Shown here: one piece after another, positions 1 to 21,882 of the stretch
Position numbering within the stretch: position 1 is the stretch's first letter
Layout: each line of letters starts with the position of its first letter
Assembly: GCA_922989275.2 (NCBI GenBank)
Contig: OV277869.1
Coordinates: forward strand, 2,471,190-2,535,189
Length of the DNA stretch: 64,000 nt
Origin: Gari tellinella
Lineage: Eukaryota; Mollusca; Bivalvia; Cardiida; Psammobiidae
Reading direction: 5' to 3'
Notes under the pieces: generated by a model
Told to the model about the DNA's origin: nothing
Databases searched by the model: none
What the model saw: the letters and a program-made list of their open reading frames with translations, nothing else
Translations under genes and position numbers: made by a program

Positions 1-60
1 CAACTTATGAAATACTTGTACCATCAATTTAATAAAGTTCGAAGTATCATGTTTCGACTG

Positions 61-122
61 TAGTGTGGATCCTGATCAGACGCCGCGTTACTAGGCGGTG
101 TCTGACATGAATCTAAACTGAT
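61..122. repeat. Type C hairpin (core beta), imperfect
   Basis: 'gatcctgatcagacgccgcg' followed by a diverged complement. Confidence 0.5.
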
Positions 123-192
123 TTCAAATGCCAGTCGAGTCGTGCTCAGTATAGTAATGGATAGCAATGTACAATATACAATGCAGCGCTCC

Positions 193-443
193 TTAACTCT
201 TTGAACCCTAGTCCCGCATATAGGCGTGCTTTTCAAACAGTGTACATGTGAATAGTACACTTGTCCTACGCAAACAGTGAAGACCCTGATCAGAGGGCTC
301 CGAAAGGAGCCCTCTGATCAGGTTCTTCACTGTTTGTCACAATGCCAAACAATGACAAAAACAACCCTTAAAAGTCAGAAAAGGACTAGACTAAAATGGA
401 AACTGGAGTTGTCCATTTAAAGTTTCAGGGAGGAAAGAGTTAA
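193..443. mobile_element. Type B hairpin element, TTAA-flanked
   Basis: TTAA at 193-196 and 440-443, ends CTCTTTGAACCC and its inverted partner. Core beta palindrome at about 270-338 (gcaaacagtgaagaccctga and complement). Confidence 0.8.
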
Positions 444-1242
444 CGACCACCCTTTATTACAACCCCTTCTAATAGAACCATCCTCTTCAACGACGCTCCC
501 GCTGTTACGATTAACACTCTATTACGACCATCCTTCTATTTTACGACTACCCATCTATAACGATACCCCATCTATTACGATAATCATTATTTTACGACCA
601 CCTTTCTATTACGACCAAACCTCTTTGACGACCACCCGTCTTAAACGACATACTCTCTATAACGAAATCTTAAATCCACTCTATTACGACCAACCTTCTA
701 TTACGAACTCCCTTCTATTATGACCATCCCTATATACGACCACCCCTATTTTACGACTGTCTCTCTTTTACGACCACTCCTCCATTACGACCATACCTCT
801 ATTACGACCACCCCTCGATATTGACTTCCCACCTATTACGATCATCCCTATTTTACGACCACCTCTATTTTACGAACACCTCTCTATTACGACCATCCCT
901 CTATCACGACCACATTTCCATTAAAACAACCTCTCTATTACGATAACCTCCTTATTTCGACCACCTCTCTATTACGACCACCCCTCTATTACGACCACCT
1001 CTCTATTACGACCACCCCTCGATATTGACTTCCCACCTATTACGACCACCTCTCTATTACGACCATCTCTCTTTTACGACCACCTCTATTTTACGACCAC
1101 CTCTCTATTACGACCATCTCTCTATTACGATAACCTCATTATTACGACCATCCCTCTATTACGACCACCCTCTTTACGACCACCTGTCTATTACGACCAC
1201 TTTTATACTACAGTCTACCCTCTATTACGACCATCCCTCTTT
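444..1242. repeat. Array of a type D transposon-end motif
   Basis: About 800 bp of imperfect head-to-tail copies of a ~15-bp word close to CTATTACGACCACC. That word is the terminal repeat of type D elements in this window (for example 2453-2657). Unit length drifts and some copies read TTTTACGAC. Confidence 0.85.
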
Positions 1243-1424
1243 AAAGAAATCGCAAAGATCAGTGCAATCTAGCTTGGCATTGAATGGGTAAAAGTAGAAA
1301 ATGTTGGCATGTACGGTTCATTATCTGGGTCCCTATATGAAAATCTTCTAAAGTGTTCGTCTTTATCTTAGTCTGTTAGTCGTTTACGTTGTAGGGGCTT
1401 TCTAGTTTACGTTCCTTTATTTCA

Positions 1425-1657
1425 TGTTCTGTTTCTAGTTTCGAACCAGATGACCATCGAAATCAGGTTTGGAAGTAACGCAGATTGCGCTTTAAGGTGT
1501 ACTCTGTGTTACTTTCAGCTTGCTTTAAGCTACCGTGCACAAGAATGTAGAAACTGTACGCGGCAATTCCTTATGATGCATATGCGTACATGTAAGGTGG
1601 AACTATTTTCTGCAATTAGGGAATAAAGTAAAGGCGTAATAATGGGTTTTAAGCCTC
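1425..1657. mobile_element. Diverged type A hairpin element
   Basis: Has the 'tttctagttt', 'ttgctttaagctacc', 'gaactattttct', 'aggcgtaataatgggtttt' landmarks of type A, but with a weakened palindrome. Confidence 0.55.
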
Positions 1658-1694
1658 TTAAGCGTCGTTGCTATAAAATATTTTTGTAATATCT

Positions 1695-1944
1695 TACAGT
1701 GGAGAATCTGCTATTCTTTCCCATTTAAACGCACACGTACGCAAACGCAAAGCACTAAAACGTAGAAAAGAACAACTTTTTGACAATTCTGATAATTCAT
1801 GTTTATCTTGGTGGCAAATAGTTTGGAGCCTGATCAGACGCCGGGTTACCCGGCGTCTGATCTGGCTCCAAACTGTTTGTATTGTAAATAATAGTTTTAG
1901 CGTAAACGCGTTTATTGGGAAAGAATAACAGATTCTCCACTGTA
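1695..1944. mobile_element. Core beta hairpin with CAGTGGAGAATCTG ends, TA-flanked
   Basis: Inverted ends CAGTGGAGAATCTG (1697 onward and ending 1942), TA on both sides, and a perfect type C palindrome at 1826-1882 in the middle. These ends are unlike type B, although the core is related. Confidence 0.75.
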
Positions 1945-2452
1945 ACCCATTGAACTCTTGTGACGGGGAAAAGGTGTCAGTCTCTGTTTGTTCTGGTGTA
2001 TAGACAGTCTTTAGAGCGCCATTGCTGTTAAAAGGAACGTATATTAGAGATATAGATATGTTCCTGCTGTTAATCATGATAAACTCTTCCAGCAAGCACA
2101 TATAGGGAAAGTTCATTACAACATCCAGGTATAAATGTTAAATACAAACGCGTTCATTTTGTAAAAGAATAACATACAGACTATATTCCCTTGTAAGCCG
2201 GGGAATCAAACTGACTAGAAAATAGTTTAACCTACCATAGTGTGTAGTTTGTCCTGGAGTCCCTTTACGTCTTGTAGACTTTATAATGATGATATTATGG
2301 TAGTTTGAGAATTAGTTTTTCCTCACTCCAAACTTGAGGTGTTCAGACAGTGAGCTTCGGACGCGGAATGGCACGCCCCTTCTCGGTCACATGTATATAT
2401 AGATATGAGGTAAAATCTAGGAGATGTGTCATTCACATCTTACATGTATATA

Positions 2453-2657
2453 CAGTAAAACCTCTCTATTACGACCACTAAAATGTAGGCTAATTGTCTG
2501 TATAAACGACAGGTGACAGCTTACAGCAATGTGAAAGTGAAACAGAAAGCTCCTGCAGGAGCTTTCTGTTTCACTTTCACATTGCTTTAAGCAGTCACCT
2601 GTCTTAAACGACTGATATTTCATACAATTTAGTGGTTGTAATAGAGAAGTTCTACTG
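2453..2657. mobile_element. Type D hairpin element, TA-flanked
   Basis: Ends CAGTAAAACCTCTCTATTAC and inverted partner, TA duplications. Core alpha relative (caatgtgaaagtgaaacaga...) at 2515-2600. The CAGT.. ends plus TA target suggest pogo/Tigger-like mobilisation. Confidence 0.85.
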
Positions 2658-2731
2658 TATCTGTTATCTTCTTTTCGGAGACTGACTTGGCCTCTGCTCG
2701 CAACAAGTGGGTTACCGTGAAAAAGATGTTA

Positions 2732-2820
2732 CCAGGGATCCAGATAAGAGGGAATAAATTGATTTTTCAGCATCAAATCCTATGGTGTTACTACTCAATA
2801 GAATCGTGATGTGTCATCCA
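2732..2820. repeat. Partial type E element between two 50-bp direct repeats
   Basis: 'cagggatccagataagaggg' and about 80 bp of type E. A 50-bp word (ctgttatcttcttttcggag...) occurs on both sides, at 2661-2712 and 2844-2894. Confidence 0.5.
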
Positions 2821-3153
2821 CAGTGTACATGTATATATAGAGCTGTTATCTTCTTTTCGGAGACTGAGTTGTCCCCTGCTCTCAACAAGTGGGTTGCAAA
2901 TGTGAACTGCAAAAACTTCGACGTCTTGTCAGTGTGCAAACTGTTCATTATTACTGAATAATGAATTGCCACTGTAACAATTAACACGACAATGCACCAT
3001 TTTATTACACTATTTTGTTAAATTCCAACTATAAAATGTCGTCAGCTACAATAATATTGTTACTCAGATTTTTAGGGTCAAAGCCACGTGGCGATTGGAT
3101 AGTATAAGATAGTAGCCATTGCCCGTATGCGCATGCTATTTCTAACTTGTGTT

Positions 3154-3336
3154 AACCCATTATCTCATAGCATGTTTCTAGGTTTGGCGACATGTGTCTT
3201 CTTAAAGCAGGTTGAAAGAAAAGCAGAATTGAAGGCGCATTCTGCTTTTCTTTCAACCTACTTTAAGCTACCATCTACTATAGGTGTATAGCAACAACAA
3301 CAACAACAGTAGTAGCAGTAGCAGCAGCAGCAACAA
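3154..3336. repeat. Truncated type A hairpin followed by a CAA/CAG microsatellite
   Basis: Core alpha palindrome at about 3205-3275, then (caa)n(cag)n at 3291-3336. The far half of the A element is missing. Confidence 0.65.
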
Positions 3337-3479
3337 CGCTCAACTCGCTTATAATGTGAAAAATGATGAGAATTACGAAAGGAATCTTAACATTTCAGAG
3401 CTAATGATACGTGCTGTTATGACAATTATTCGCATTGGTCAGAAATACATTCGACTGGCAGAGCTCCATAACAAAGGGC

Positions 3480-3900
3480 TAACAGATGTATTTGTATACT
3501 GTTCTCCCACTCCACAACAACACCCAATGGGAGACAAAGATTATGTGTGTGTTGTTCGGAGGGAGTTGTTATAGGGAGGGAACATTAATACCCTGAGAGT
3601 GATAAGCATTACTTGGCTGACATTTGCAAATACATGTTGTTTGAGCCTAGATCAGACGCCGAGTTACGCGGCGTCTGATCTGGGTTCAAACTGATTGTCA
3701 CTCGTCTTAATATGTATCTTCTGTCAAAATGTCCAATACGTAACTGAGAAATACAGCAGACGACATTTTTAGGCAACCGATACTGCAACAGTTAAACGAT
3801 TAGTCATAGATGTCTTGTTTGGGGAACTGCGGCAGTCATTGTTGTAAGGAGAGAATCGTTGTTAGGATGGCCATTGTAGGGAGGGAGCGTTATACAAGAA
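3480..3900. mobile_element. Diverged relative of the 7293 element with core beta
   Basis: Contains 'gttcggagggagttgttatagggaggg', a type C palindrome at 3640-3695, and 'gcagacgacattttt', in the same order as the element at 7293-7659 (reverse sense). Confidence 0.5.
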
Positions 3901-4011
3901 TGTTTGACTACATGGAATTAAACCATTACTCCATAAAGCATGTTTATACTTGTAAAAAACAGGTGTCCGCCTAAAGCATGTTGAAAGTAAAGTAGAATGC
4001 GCCACGATGCT

Positions 4012-4113
4012 AAAACTATGATGAGTAAGAAAATGTTAATTAACCATGCATTTCATTCTCAAAAAACTATGATGAGTAAGAAAATGTTAATTAACCATGC
4101 ATTTCATTCTCAA
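4012..4113. repeat. Exact 51-bp tandem duplication
   Basis: 'aaaactatgatgagtaagaa...' occurs twice head to tail with no differences that I can see. Confidence 0.9.
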
Positions 4114-4137
4114 TGACGTCATAAAGCTCATTTGAAA

Positions 4138-4202
4138 ACAGTTTTGATCCTGATCAGACGCCGCGTAACGCGGCGTCAGATCAGGATCAAAACGGTTTGC
4201 CA
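4138..4202. repeat. Type C hairpin
   Basis: Near-perfect palindrome around GACGCCGCGTAACGCGGCGTC, with tttgatcctgatca arms. Confidence 0.8.
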
Positions 4203-4734
4203 CTTGTTTTTAAATTACGTCAGTTAAGGTACTGCTTTAAATCTAATTTTGAAACGATATTGCAGACAACAATAGTGTAGCATATGACACTATGGCGGTG
4301 AAGGGGTAAACATCTCACGATAAATTTGATGTTTATGTTAGTAAATCTCCCGTGCACTTGCATACATGTATGTTATATATATGTGACATCATACTCCAGC
4401 ATGACTTAGTATTAATCTTAGAACAAAGTTTTCTGGGTCACTTAGTCACTAAGATAAACCAGGCGCGGAGCATGGGTTCCTGTAATATGGCGGGCACGTG
4501 GGGTGCACCTCAAATTTCAAATTGACACATATTTATCTTCCTGTAAATACATGAGACATATCGCCACAAATGTTGCCAAACGTGTAGACAAATACCTATT
4601 ATACACACTGTACATATAACCTGAAAACCCGAAGTTTCTGAAATCAAGAATTCTCAGATAATCAAACGCACGACTCGGTCACAGTTATATTATGGTACAG
4701 ACCATTTATACCCACATTAGGTAGTGAGGTTATA

Positions 4735-5645
4735 TAGCCTAGGAATCACTTTGTCGGTTTGTCCGTCCCGAAATTATCCGGCGCATAACTCCTATACATT
4801 GTATTATGTCATCTAGGATTACCAAACCTTATGACTGCCGAGTGTCGCGTACCACTTTCATGTCAATTTGACCTTGACCTTGAATGATTATTGAAAAATC
4901 TTACATGTAGCATATATCCTAGACAATATCATCTAGGATTACCAAATCTAGTGTGCGGATACATCGTAGGACTGCTGAGTGTCGCGTATCATCTTTCAAT
5001 TCGCTTCGACCTTGACCTCTGACCTTGATAATTGAAAAACCTTGTCCGCAGCATATTTTCTATACTATTTCAACCAGAATTAATTAAACGTGATATGTGG
5101 ATACATATTTGGATAGCAGAGTGCTGCGTACCACTTGTAGGTCAACTTGACCTTGAACTCTGACATTGATAATTGAAAAATATCTCAGGAGTATAACTCC
5201 CATACAATATCATATAGGATTACCAAAGCTGGTGTATTTATACATCTTGAGATGGAGGAGCGTCACGTACCACTTTCAGGTCAATTTGACCTTGACCTCT
5301 TACCTTGATTATTGAACAACTATCTCCGGAGCATATCTCTCTTTCTATAATTATCATCCATTATTATCAATAGTGGTGTTTGGATATTATATACAGTATT
5401 GTAACTGCCAAGTGTCGCGATCCATTTTCAGGTCACATTGACCTTGGCCTCTGACATTGATTTTAGAAAAAATTGTCCAGAGCATATTTCTTTAACTGTA
5501 CATGTATCATTAAGGATTGCTAAACCTGGTGTATGGATATATGTCGGAATAGACTAGTGGAGTGTCACATTCCACTTTCATATCACTTTGGCCTTGACCT
5601 AAACCTTAGACCTTGACTACTGAAACCCTTGTCTGGAGTATGTGA
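4735..5645. repeat. Tandem repeat, about six units of ~143 bp
   Basis: Each unit contains 'cactttcaggtcaatttgac', 'cttgacctctgacctt', 'gaaaaa..ttgtcc.gagcata', 'atcat.taggattaccaaa' and 'gtgtatggatac'. Copies are diverged by substitutions. A repeat of this wording is common in bivalve DNA as I know it. Confidence 0.7.
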
Positions 5646-6184
5646 CAGGGTGCCGTACTGGGGATCCACCTTTAGTGATAGTTCTAGTTAACTTGTCCTT
5701 AGCTATCAATCAACAAATTTACGCGCTAGTGACGCATATGAGAGAAATGCTGCGTCAGATCAGGACCCAAACTGACTGCATCACACTCAGTTTTATAGTG
5801 AGCTGTTCTTAAGTCACAATACCTAAATATTTAAGTTTGAGAAATAAAAGCAGACGACAATTGTTTAGAATTGATGAAGTCATCGCATTGAGGGGCGGGT
5901 GGGATGGGAGTTAATGGAGTCCGCCACTGTAAACGGAAGCCTCAGTTGTAGGCTAAGCTTTATCTTTAGTTCACATGTCATGTCAGTGTTTAAAACTTTG
6001 CACATTTCTGTTTATATATCAACGTACTTAAAAACTCGTTAAAGGTTTAAGGTCTAGCGCCTATCCTTAAATTGACATAGGCAGACTGCATAGACCTTGA
6101 TTAGACGCCGTTACAAGTGGTGTTTCATGTGTGTGGTTTCATCTAAGGTAGAATGCTCCTAATGAGACCGGTGTTCATGCTTAT
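5646..6184. other. No gene seen
   Basis: Only halves of type C hairpins (about 5745-5785 and 6090-6135) and a 'gcagacgac' word shared with 3760 and 7915. Nothing else recognised. Confidence 0.5.
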
Positions 6185-6300
6185 AAATCGTTCTCAAGCA
6201 TTTGATTGGTCAGATTTGAGCCTATGCTCAAATCTGACCAATCAAATGCCTGAGAACAAACTCAGACTCAACCCAAATGCTTTATAAACATGGGCACGGG
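6185..6300. mobile_element. Palindromic element of another kind
   Basis: Near-perfect palindrome at 6191-6257 (GCATTTGATTGGTCAGATTT and complement), with looser outer arms (catgcttataaa...tttataaacatg). Not related to cores alpha or beta. Confidence 0.65.
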
Positions 6301-6881
6301 TCAATGTCGGTCAGCATTGGTACTCTACGTAGAGAGTGATTGGACATTTTCGTCAGCTGAGATCTATACCGAACCAATTTCTAGTATGTTTCATTACTGG
6401 CGTTAATTGAATAAAGGGATACAACTCATGTGCTACTGAGCGATTTGTCTTTATGATCATTGATCTACGTAGAGTACCAATATTGGCCAATACTGACCCG
6501 TGCTCTTTAGTGGCACACTTCCTTAAAACATTGTATATAGACAGAAAAGGTGAATGTACTTATGACGTACAGGACAGAGTATCTAGGTCAAGTTTGATAA
6601 CCAGCAAGTTTGAAACAAAACACATGCAGTTATGTCCCTTTATCTGCTAAACGTTTGAACAGCAGGCACTGTCCGTTTCCCAGCTCAAGAAAGTATTGGT
6701 GATTCTTTATGAAAATTGATAACCATGCATATGGGCAGACTATCTTAGATAAATTTGATGACAAAGCAAATCGCCCCAGAAGCACCTGAGTTATGTCCCT
6801 TTATTCAATGAATTTGTAAAATAGCTTTGTGCTATGTACAGTGGGGACAACATAAGTTTTCGGTTTCCAGCTCAGAGGGAA

Positions 6882-7121
6882 CCCATTATTCCATAGCTTG
6901 TTTCTAACTTATGAAAGATAGCTGACCACTTAAAGCAGGTTGAAAGTAAAGCAGAATGCGCCTTAATGCGCATTCTGCTTAACTTTCAACCTGCTTTAAG
7001 CTATCATCAACTAGAATATAGAAATTACTTCTGATGATACGCATTCTATTCCTAAATGTTTTATTCAGTGTAAAAGTAAATCAAAGGCGTAAAAAGGCGT
7101 ATTTATGGTGTAATGGGTTAA
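6882..7121. mobile_element. Type A hairpin element
   Basis: Ends CCCATTATTCCATA and ...tggtgtaatggg-TTAA. Core alpha palindrome at 6933-7003, followed by the usual 'ctagaatatagaaa...aggcgta' half. Confidence 0.8.
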
Positions 7122-7292
7122 AATAAAGAAGGGTTGGAAACGGTACGAAAGTTTTGTCCGTTTTAGAGAGAATTTCTGTATTTAGAGGTTCCGGTTTGGA
7201 ACTCAAGAAACTATTGTTCCATCTTTCTTAAACGTACACATGCAAATCGTTCTCTCCTGAAACATTTATTGGATAATTCTAGTTTCTAAATA

Positions 7293-7659
7293 CAGTGATC
7301 CCTCCCTTCAACGGCCCTCCCAACAACGACTCCCTCCTTACAACCGGACCCTTGTCGCAGCCCTCTAAACAGAACAATTATGTCCCACCTATTCACGGCT
7401 GCAATGTCGTCTGCTTAAAACTGTCGTCTGCTGATTTTCTCAAAGTAAGCCTTCATAATGGACATTTTGACAAAAAAAACCACCTTAATGATGAGTTACA
7501 AACAGCTTGAATCCAGAACAGACGCCGCGTTACGCGGCGTCTGATCTGGATTCAAGCTGTTTGCAAATTACGTAAATGTCCCTCCCTATAACGACTCCCT
7601 CCGAACAACGCACACGATGTTTGTCTCCCACTGGGTGTCGTTGTAGAGAGGAAACACTG
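7293..7659. mobile_element. Core beta hairpin with CAGTGATCCCTCCC ends, TA-flanked
   Basis: Ends CAGTGATCCCTCCCTTCAAC and a looser inverted partner, TA on both sides. A type C palindrome at 7506-7565 lies in the middle. 'gtcgtctgct' words recur between end and core. Confidence 0.7.
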
Positions 7660-8180
7660 TAAGTATAACCCTTTTCTGACTATTTATGCGTGTTTTCTGA
7701 AACAAATTGTAAAATGGCAAACAAGTGAAGACCTTGATCACAGTGCTCCTGTAGAAGCCCTCTGGTTTTGGGTTTACTCTGTTTGCAGTCATCCCGCCAT
7801 ATACATGTATATAATTTTGAGAATCTTCTTCATATGCAATGACATCATGTACATGTTTATCTTACCTCTCCTCCTCAAAAACGTCTCTCTCAGGGTAACA
7901 GTCGTCATTGAAGCAGACGACAATGTGACGGTGAAGGGGTAAACAACTCACGATAAATTTGACAACTAAAGGGTTATGTAGCCTTTTCTGTTACTGTACG
8001 TTTTCAAACGTATCATTGTACGCGCTCTAATTACAACAACTGTTCAATTTTTATGAAACTTTGAAAATATGTATAGTAAAACCTCTAAAAAGTGACCACT
8101 AAATTGTATTAATTATTAAATGTTTTTAAGACATGCGAATATAGCAGCTTAGTGGCTTTTTGTTTTACTGTCACCTTGCT

Positions 8181-8431
8181 TTAACTCTTTCCTCCCTGAA
8201 ACTTTAAATGGAAAATTCCAGTTTCCATTTTAGTCTAGTCCATTTCTGACTCTTAAGGGTTGTTTTTGTCAATGTTTGGCATTATGACAAACAGTGAAGA
8301 CCCTGATCAGAGGGCTCCTTTCGGAGCCCTCTGATCTGGGTCTTCACTGTTTGCACGGGACAAGTGTACTATTCACATGTACACTGTTTGAAAAACACGC
8401 CTATAGGCGGGACTAGGGTTCAAAGTGTTAA
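8181..8431. mobile_element. Type B element inserted at TTAA in a core alpha stem
   Basis: TTAA at 8181-8184 and 8428-8431. Joining the outer sides restores 'cttgctttaagctgtcaac' of type D, confirming a TTAA target duplication. Confidence 0.85.
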
Positions 8432-8472
8432 GCTGTCAACTGTATTTCAGTTATATAATCAATTAACCTTCC

Positions 8473-8723
8473 TTAACCCTTTACCCAATAGCCTGTTTCT
8501 AGTTTTGTAAATGGATGACTATATAAAGCAGGTTGAAAGTAAAGCAGAATGCGCCTTAAGGCGCATTCTGCTTTACTTTCAGCCTGCTTTAAGCTACCAT
8601 CTGCTAGAATAAAAAAATATTCCGTATGATACATATTCATAACTGTATAAATTGGAACTATTTTCTTCAGCGGAGGAATAAACTGAATGCGCTAAAAGGC
8701 GCTTCTATTGGGGAAAGGGTGAA
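8473..8723. mobile_element. Type A hairpin element
   Basis: Starts TTAACCCTTTACCC; perfect core alpha palindrome at about 8526-8594; ends ...ctattggggaaagggt without a clean right TTAA. Confidence 0.75.
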
Positions 8724-8944
8724 GTGGTGGTCATAATAGAGAGGTTTTACTGTATATGGGCGTATTGATCAACTCATGCCGAAATTAGGGCACTATACTC
8801 GCAGAAAGTTTGGAACGGTCGTATGTTGTAACAACGGCACTCTTGTTTCAGGGCTGCACATAAGTTGCTCATAAAATTCCTAAGATTTCCAAATGTTCAA
8901 GGGCGATTTTAGGAAACGTACCTTTAACCCTTTAGCTGCCAGGT

Positions 8945-9250
8945 TCTATAACACTATCATAATTATGCAAACAGTTTAGATCCAGATCAGACGCCGCGTA
9001 ACGCGGCGTCTGATCTGGATCTAAACTATTTGACAACCAAATCTGGAGAAATTAAAAAAAAATCCGGAAAAATCCGGATATATGGCAGCCCTGTTGTTTT
9101 AACTCTTTCAACACTAAGTAGGCGTAACGCGGCGTCTGATCTGGATCCAAACTATTTGACAACCAAATCTGGAGAAATTAAATAAAAAATCCGGGAAAAT
9201 CTGGAGATATGGAAGCCCTGTTGTTTTAACTCATTCAACACTAAGTAGGC
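8945..9250. repeat. Type C hairpin followed by a ~125-bp tandem duplication
   Basis: Palindrome at 8966-9032. The following segment 'cggcgtctgatctggat...aagtaggc' is repeated head to tail (about 9002-9125 and 9126-9250) and ends in the 'ggcagccctg' of a type G end. Confidence 0.7.
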
Positions 9251-9520
9251 CTAACTCTTTTGGCTTATATGTTCCCTTGAAGATCTTTATAGTTACCAAA
9301 AATATGAACCAGTCAACTTGGAATTGAAATTCTGGGTAGTTTAATAAATATTGCTTTAAGTTAGGAAACGGTGTAGATCCTGATCAGATGCGTCGATTTC
9401 GGAGCCCTTAGACCATGGTCTGCACTGTTTGTCATTTTGATGTCAATAAACCCATTCTATGTGTCTATATTAATTAAACTTTCAACTGGATATAATCAAA
9501 CTTCGATATCTCGAGCTCCT

Positions 9521-9740
9521 TTAAACCATTGCCCCATAAAAACGCCTTTCACTTATTCCTCCACGGAAGAAAATAGTTTCACCTTATACAGTAATGCATG
9601 TGTACCATAAGAATGACTTTCTATATCCTAGCAAATGGTAGCTTGTAAAAAGCAGGATGAAAGTAAAGCATAAATAAAGCTTTAATTTCAAACTGCTTTA
9701 GTGGTCACCTATCTTAAATACTAAGAAAAGGCTATGGGGT
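9521..9740. mobile_element. Type A hairpin element (unit 1)
   Basis: 'ttaaaccattgccccataaa' to 'ggctatggggt', with a shortened core. The unit-2 counterpart begins at 27912. Confidence 0.65.
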
Positions 9741-9942
9741 TATATAGGTTGTTCTTCTTCTTCTTGATACGTCTATCCATCAAGAATGATGACTATGGGG
9801 TTAAATCGAACATATCCGAACTTGGCTATACAAGTTAATAAGGGTATGTTCGACTTAAATGAGGTCGAAATACTGAAATTCACCGTAGAAGTAGATCTGT
9901 TGAAAACTGGAGTGTTAAATTTCAGTAGTTGGACTGAATATT

Positions 9943-10215
9943 TTAACCCATTACCCCATAAATATGCCTTTTGACTCCTTTAATTTATTCCTCCACTTTT
10001 AGATTAAATGGCTCCACTTAATAGTCATAAATATCTAATCTACCATAAGAAATACCGGTATCTTCTATTCACTAGCAGGTAGTAGTAGCTTAAAAGCACG
10101 CTGAAAGTAAAGCAGAATGCGCCTTAAGGCTTATTCTGCTTTACTTTCAGCGTTCTTTAAGCAGGCACATGTCTTCAAAAATAGAAACAGCTCAGACTAT
10201 GGGGTAATGGATTAA
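9943..10215. mobile_element. Type A hairpin element (unit 1)
   Basis: TTAA at both ends, core alpha palindrome at about 10093-10160. Counterpart at 28662-28894 in unit 2. Confidence 0.75.
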
Positions 10216-10331
10216 ATACTCAAATTCAGCTAAAGAATACGGAAAATAGAGTTAAGCGGAGCTCGGGATATCGAAGATGGTTTGAATGGGTTGGGTGTTA
10301 GGCAACACAGTTCACACCAACCACCAGACGT

Positions 10332-10587
10332 CAGGGCTGCCATTTCTCCGGATTTTTCCTAAATCTCCGGATTTTTTTCCAGAACATAGTAGCTTAAAGC
10401 AGGCTGAAAGTAAAGCAGAATGCGCCTTAAGGCGCATTCTGCTTTACTTACAACCTGCTTTAAGTGGTCGCATGTCAACAAAACAAGAAACAGGCTATGG
10501 GGTAAAGGTACGATTCGTAAAATCGCACTTGAAAAATGCAAATTTGGAAATCTTAGGATTTTTTCATTTCAACTTATGGTAGCCCTG
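10332..10587. mobile_element. Type G element carrying core alpha
   Basis: Ends CAGGGCTGCCATTTCTCCGG and ...cttatggtagccctg are inverted. The middle holds a type A core alpha palindrome (10390-10465). The right 125 bp is duplicated head to tail at 10589-10711. Confidence 0.7.
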
Positions 10588-11225
10588 TAGTCGCATGTCA
10601 ACAAAACAAGAAAAAGGCTATGGGGTAAAGGTACGATTCGTAAAATCGCACTTGAAAAATGCAACTTTGGAAATCTTAGGATTTTTCATGTCAACTTATG
10701 GCAGCCCTGGATCTCGGGATATCGAAGATGGTTTAAATGGGTTGAGTGTTAGGCAACACACCAACCACCAGACGTATTCATCATATAAATAGTTGCTGAC
10801 GCTCCCTATAGAATCCTTCCAAAAACTGAAAATGACTGCAGCTTGTATATTGAAGTTTTTATTATCTAAAACTCGAAGCAAGTCTAAAACAATCATTTAT
10901 ATATTCATAAAGTTAAGTCTAGCGGTGATAAATATAGTTTATATTCTTCAATCACAGTGGATCTCTTTTGTCAAGTGTAGATCCATAATTTCCTGAAAAT
11001 GTCAGTCGTTTGCCGGGTGTGGTAATGATGAGGATAAAGCATCGATATTCAAAAGCTTACATGCTATGAATCATGAAATGAGGATGCGCGCCAACATTTC
11101 GACCAATCGCCCGACTGCTTAGACCAATCAGATTTCACTTTAAATTCGAATTTGTCTCCGTATCCCTCACGGATTTACACGATTCTGATTCCGTACAATA
11201 ATTATTTCCCGTAAATATCCGTTAG

Positions 11226-11285
11226 CCAATGAAAGCTCGTTCTTGTCAATTAGTTATGCAGCCGCACACGTAGGCAGTATATAAA
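11226..11285 (+). promoter_or_regulatory. Core promoter of alpha-tubulin A (CCAAT and TATA)
   Basis: CCAAT lies at 11226-11230 and TATATAAA at 11278-11285, about 120-180 bp before the start codon. Both are kept in gene B (50379-50383 and 50431-50438) inside a block of strong similarity that begins near 10797/49957. A start site roughly 30 bp after the TATA box would leave a short leader. Confidence 0.7.
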
Positions 11286-11405
11286 GCAAGAAATCCGGGA
11301 AAATTTTATTCATAGATTCTCATTGAGACACTTCACGTCTAGTTGAGGCTATTTACATCTCCGGTTTATTCTCTTTTTTGCGAACCACCATAAAAAACAT
11401 CGACA

Positions 11406-21532
<10,127 letters not shown>

Positions 21533-21676
21533 ACAGGACAGAGAAATGCTCAAGCCAGCCGTCTGAACACCAGGCTTAAAAATCTTTCAAGACAGTTCCA
21601 TCTATCAAGACATTTACAGTTAAATTTGTGTTTAGCAACTATTAGACAGATGCATGTTTGCGAGAAGAATTTATGC

Positions 21677-21882
21677 TTAACCCATTATCCCATAAATATG
21701 CCTTTTTACACCATTATTTTATTCCTCAACTGAAGATAATAGTTTCAATTTATACAGTCAAAAATGTTATATTTTAGAAGATATTATCTTAAAGCAGATT
21801 GAAAGTAAAGCTTTTCTTTCAACTTGCTTTAAGTGGTCACCTGTTTTCAAAACTAGAAACGGACTAAGGGGTAATGGATTAA
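21677..21882. mobile_element. Type A element 3' of tubulin A
   Basis: TTAA at both ends, core shortened (agattgaaagtaaagctttt). Counterpart at 58043-58276 has the full core, so the loss came after the duplication. Confidence 0.7.

Larger units (their letters stand above)
8073..8753. mobile_element. Type D element containing two nested elements
   Basis: Outer ends match type D (tagtaaaacctct...gaggttttactgta). Its core alpha stem is split at TTAA by a type B element, and a type A element sits further on. Confidence 0.75.

Noticed and set aside
444..1242. CRISPR-like array
   Set aside because: Animal DNA with direct head-to-tail units and no unique spacers of constant size.
1025..1291. 88-residue frame rich in LYYDHLS repeats
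   Set aside because: Translation of the tandem CTATTACGACC array, with no other sign of a gene.
3284..3574. 96-residue frame starting with asparagine and serine runs
   Set aside because: Starts in a CAA/CAG microsatellite and runs into a hairpin element. No conserved features.
9805..9870. Complete type F element upstream of unit 1
   Set aside because: Only part of the stem (tcgaacatatccg...gggtatgttcga) is present, with no recognisable ends. Left as an unlisted relic, as is its copy near 28497.
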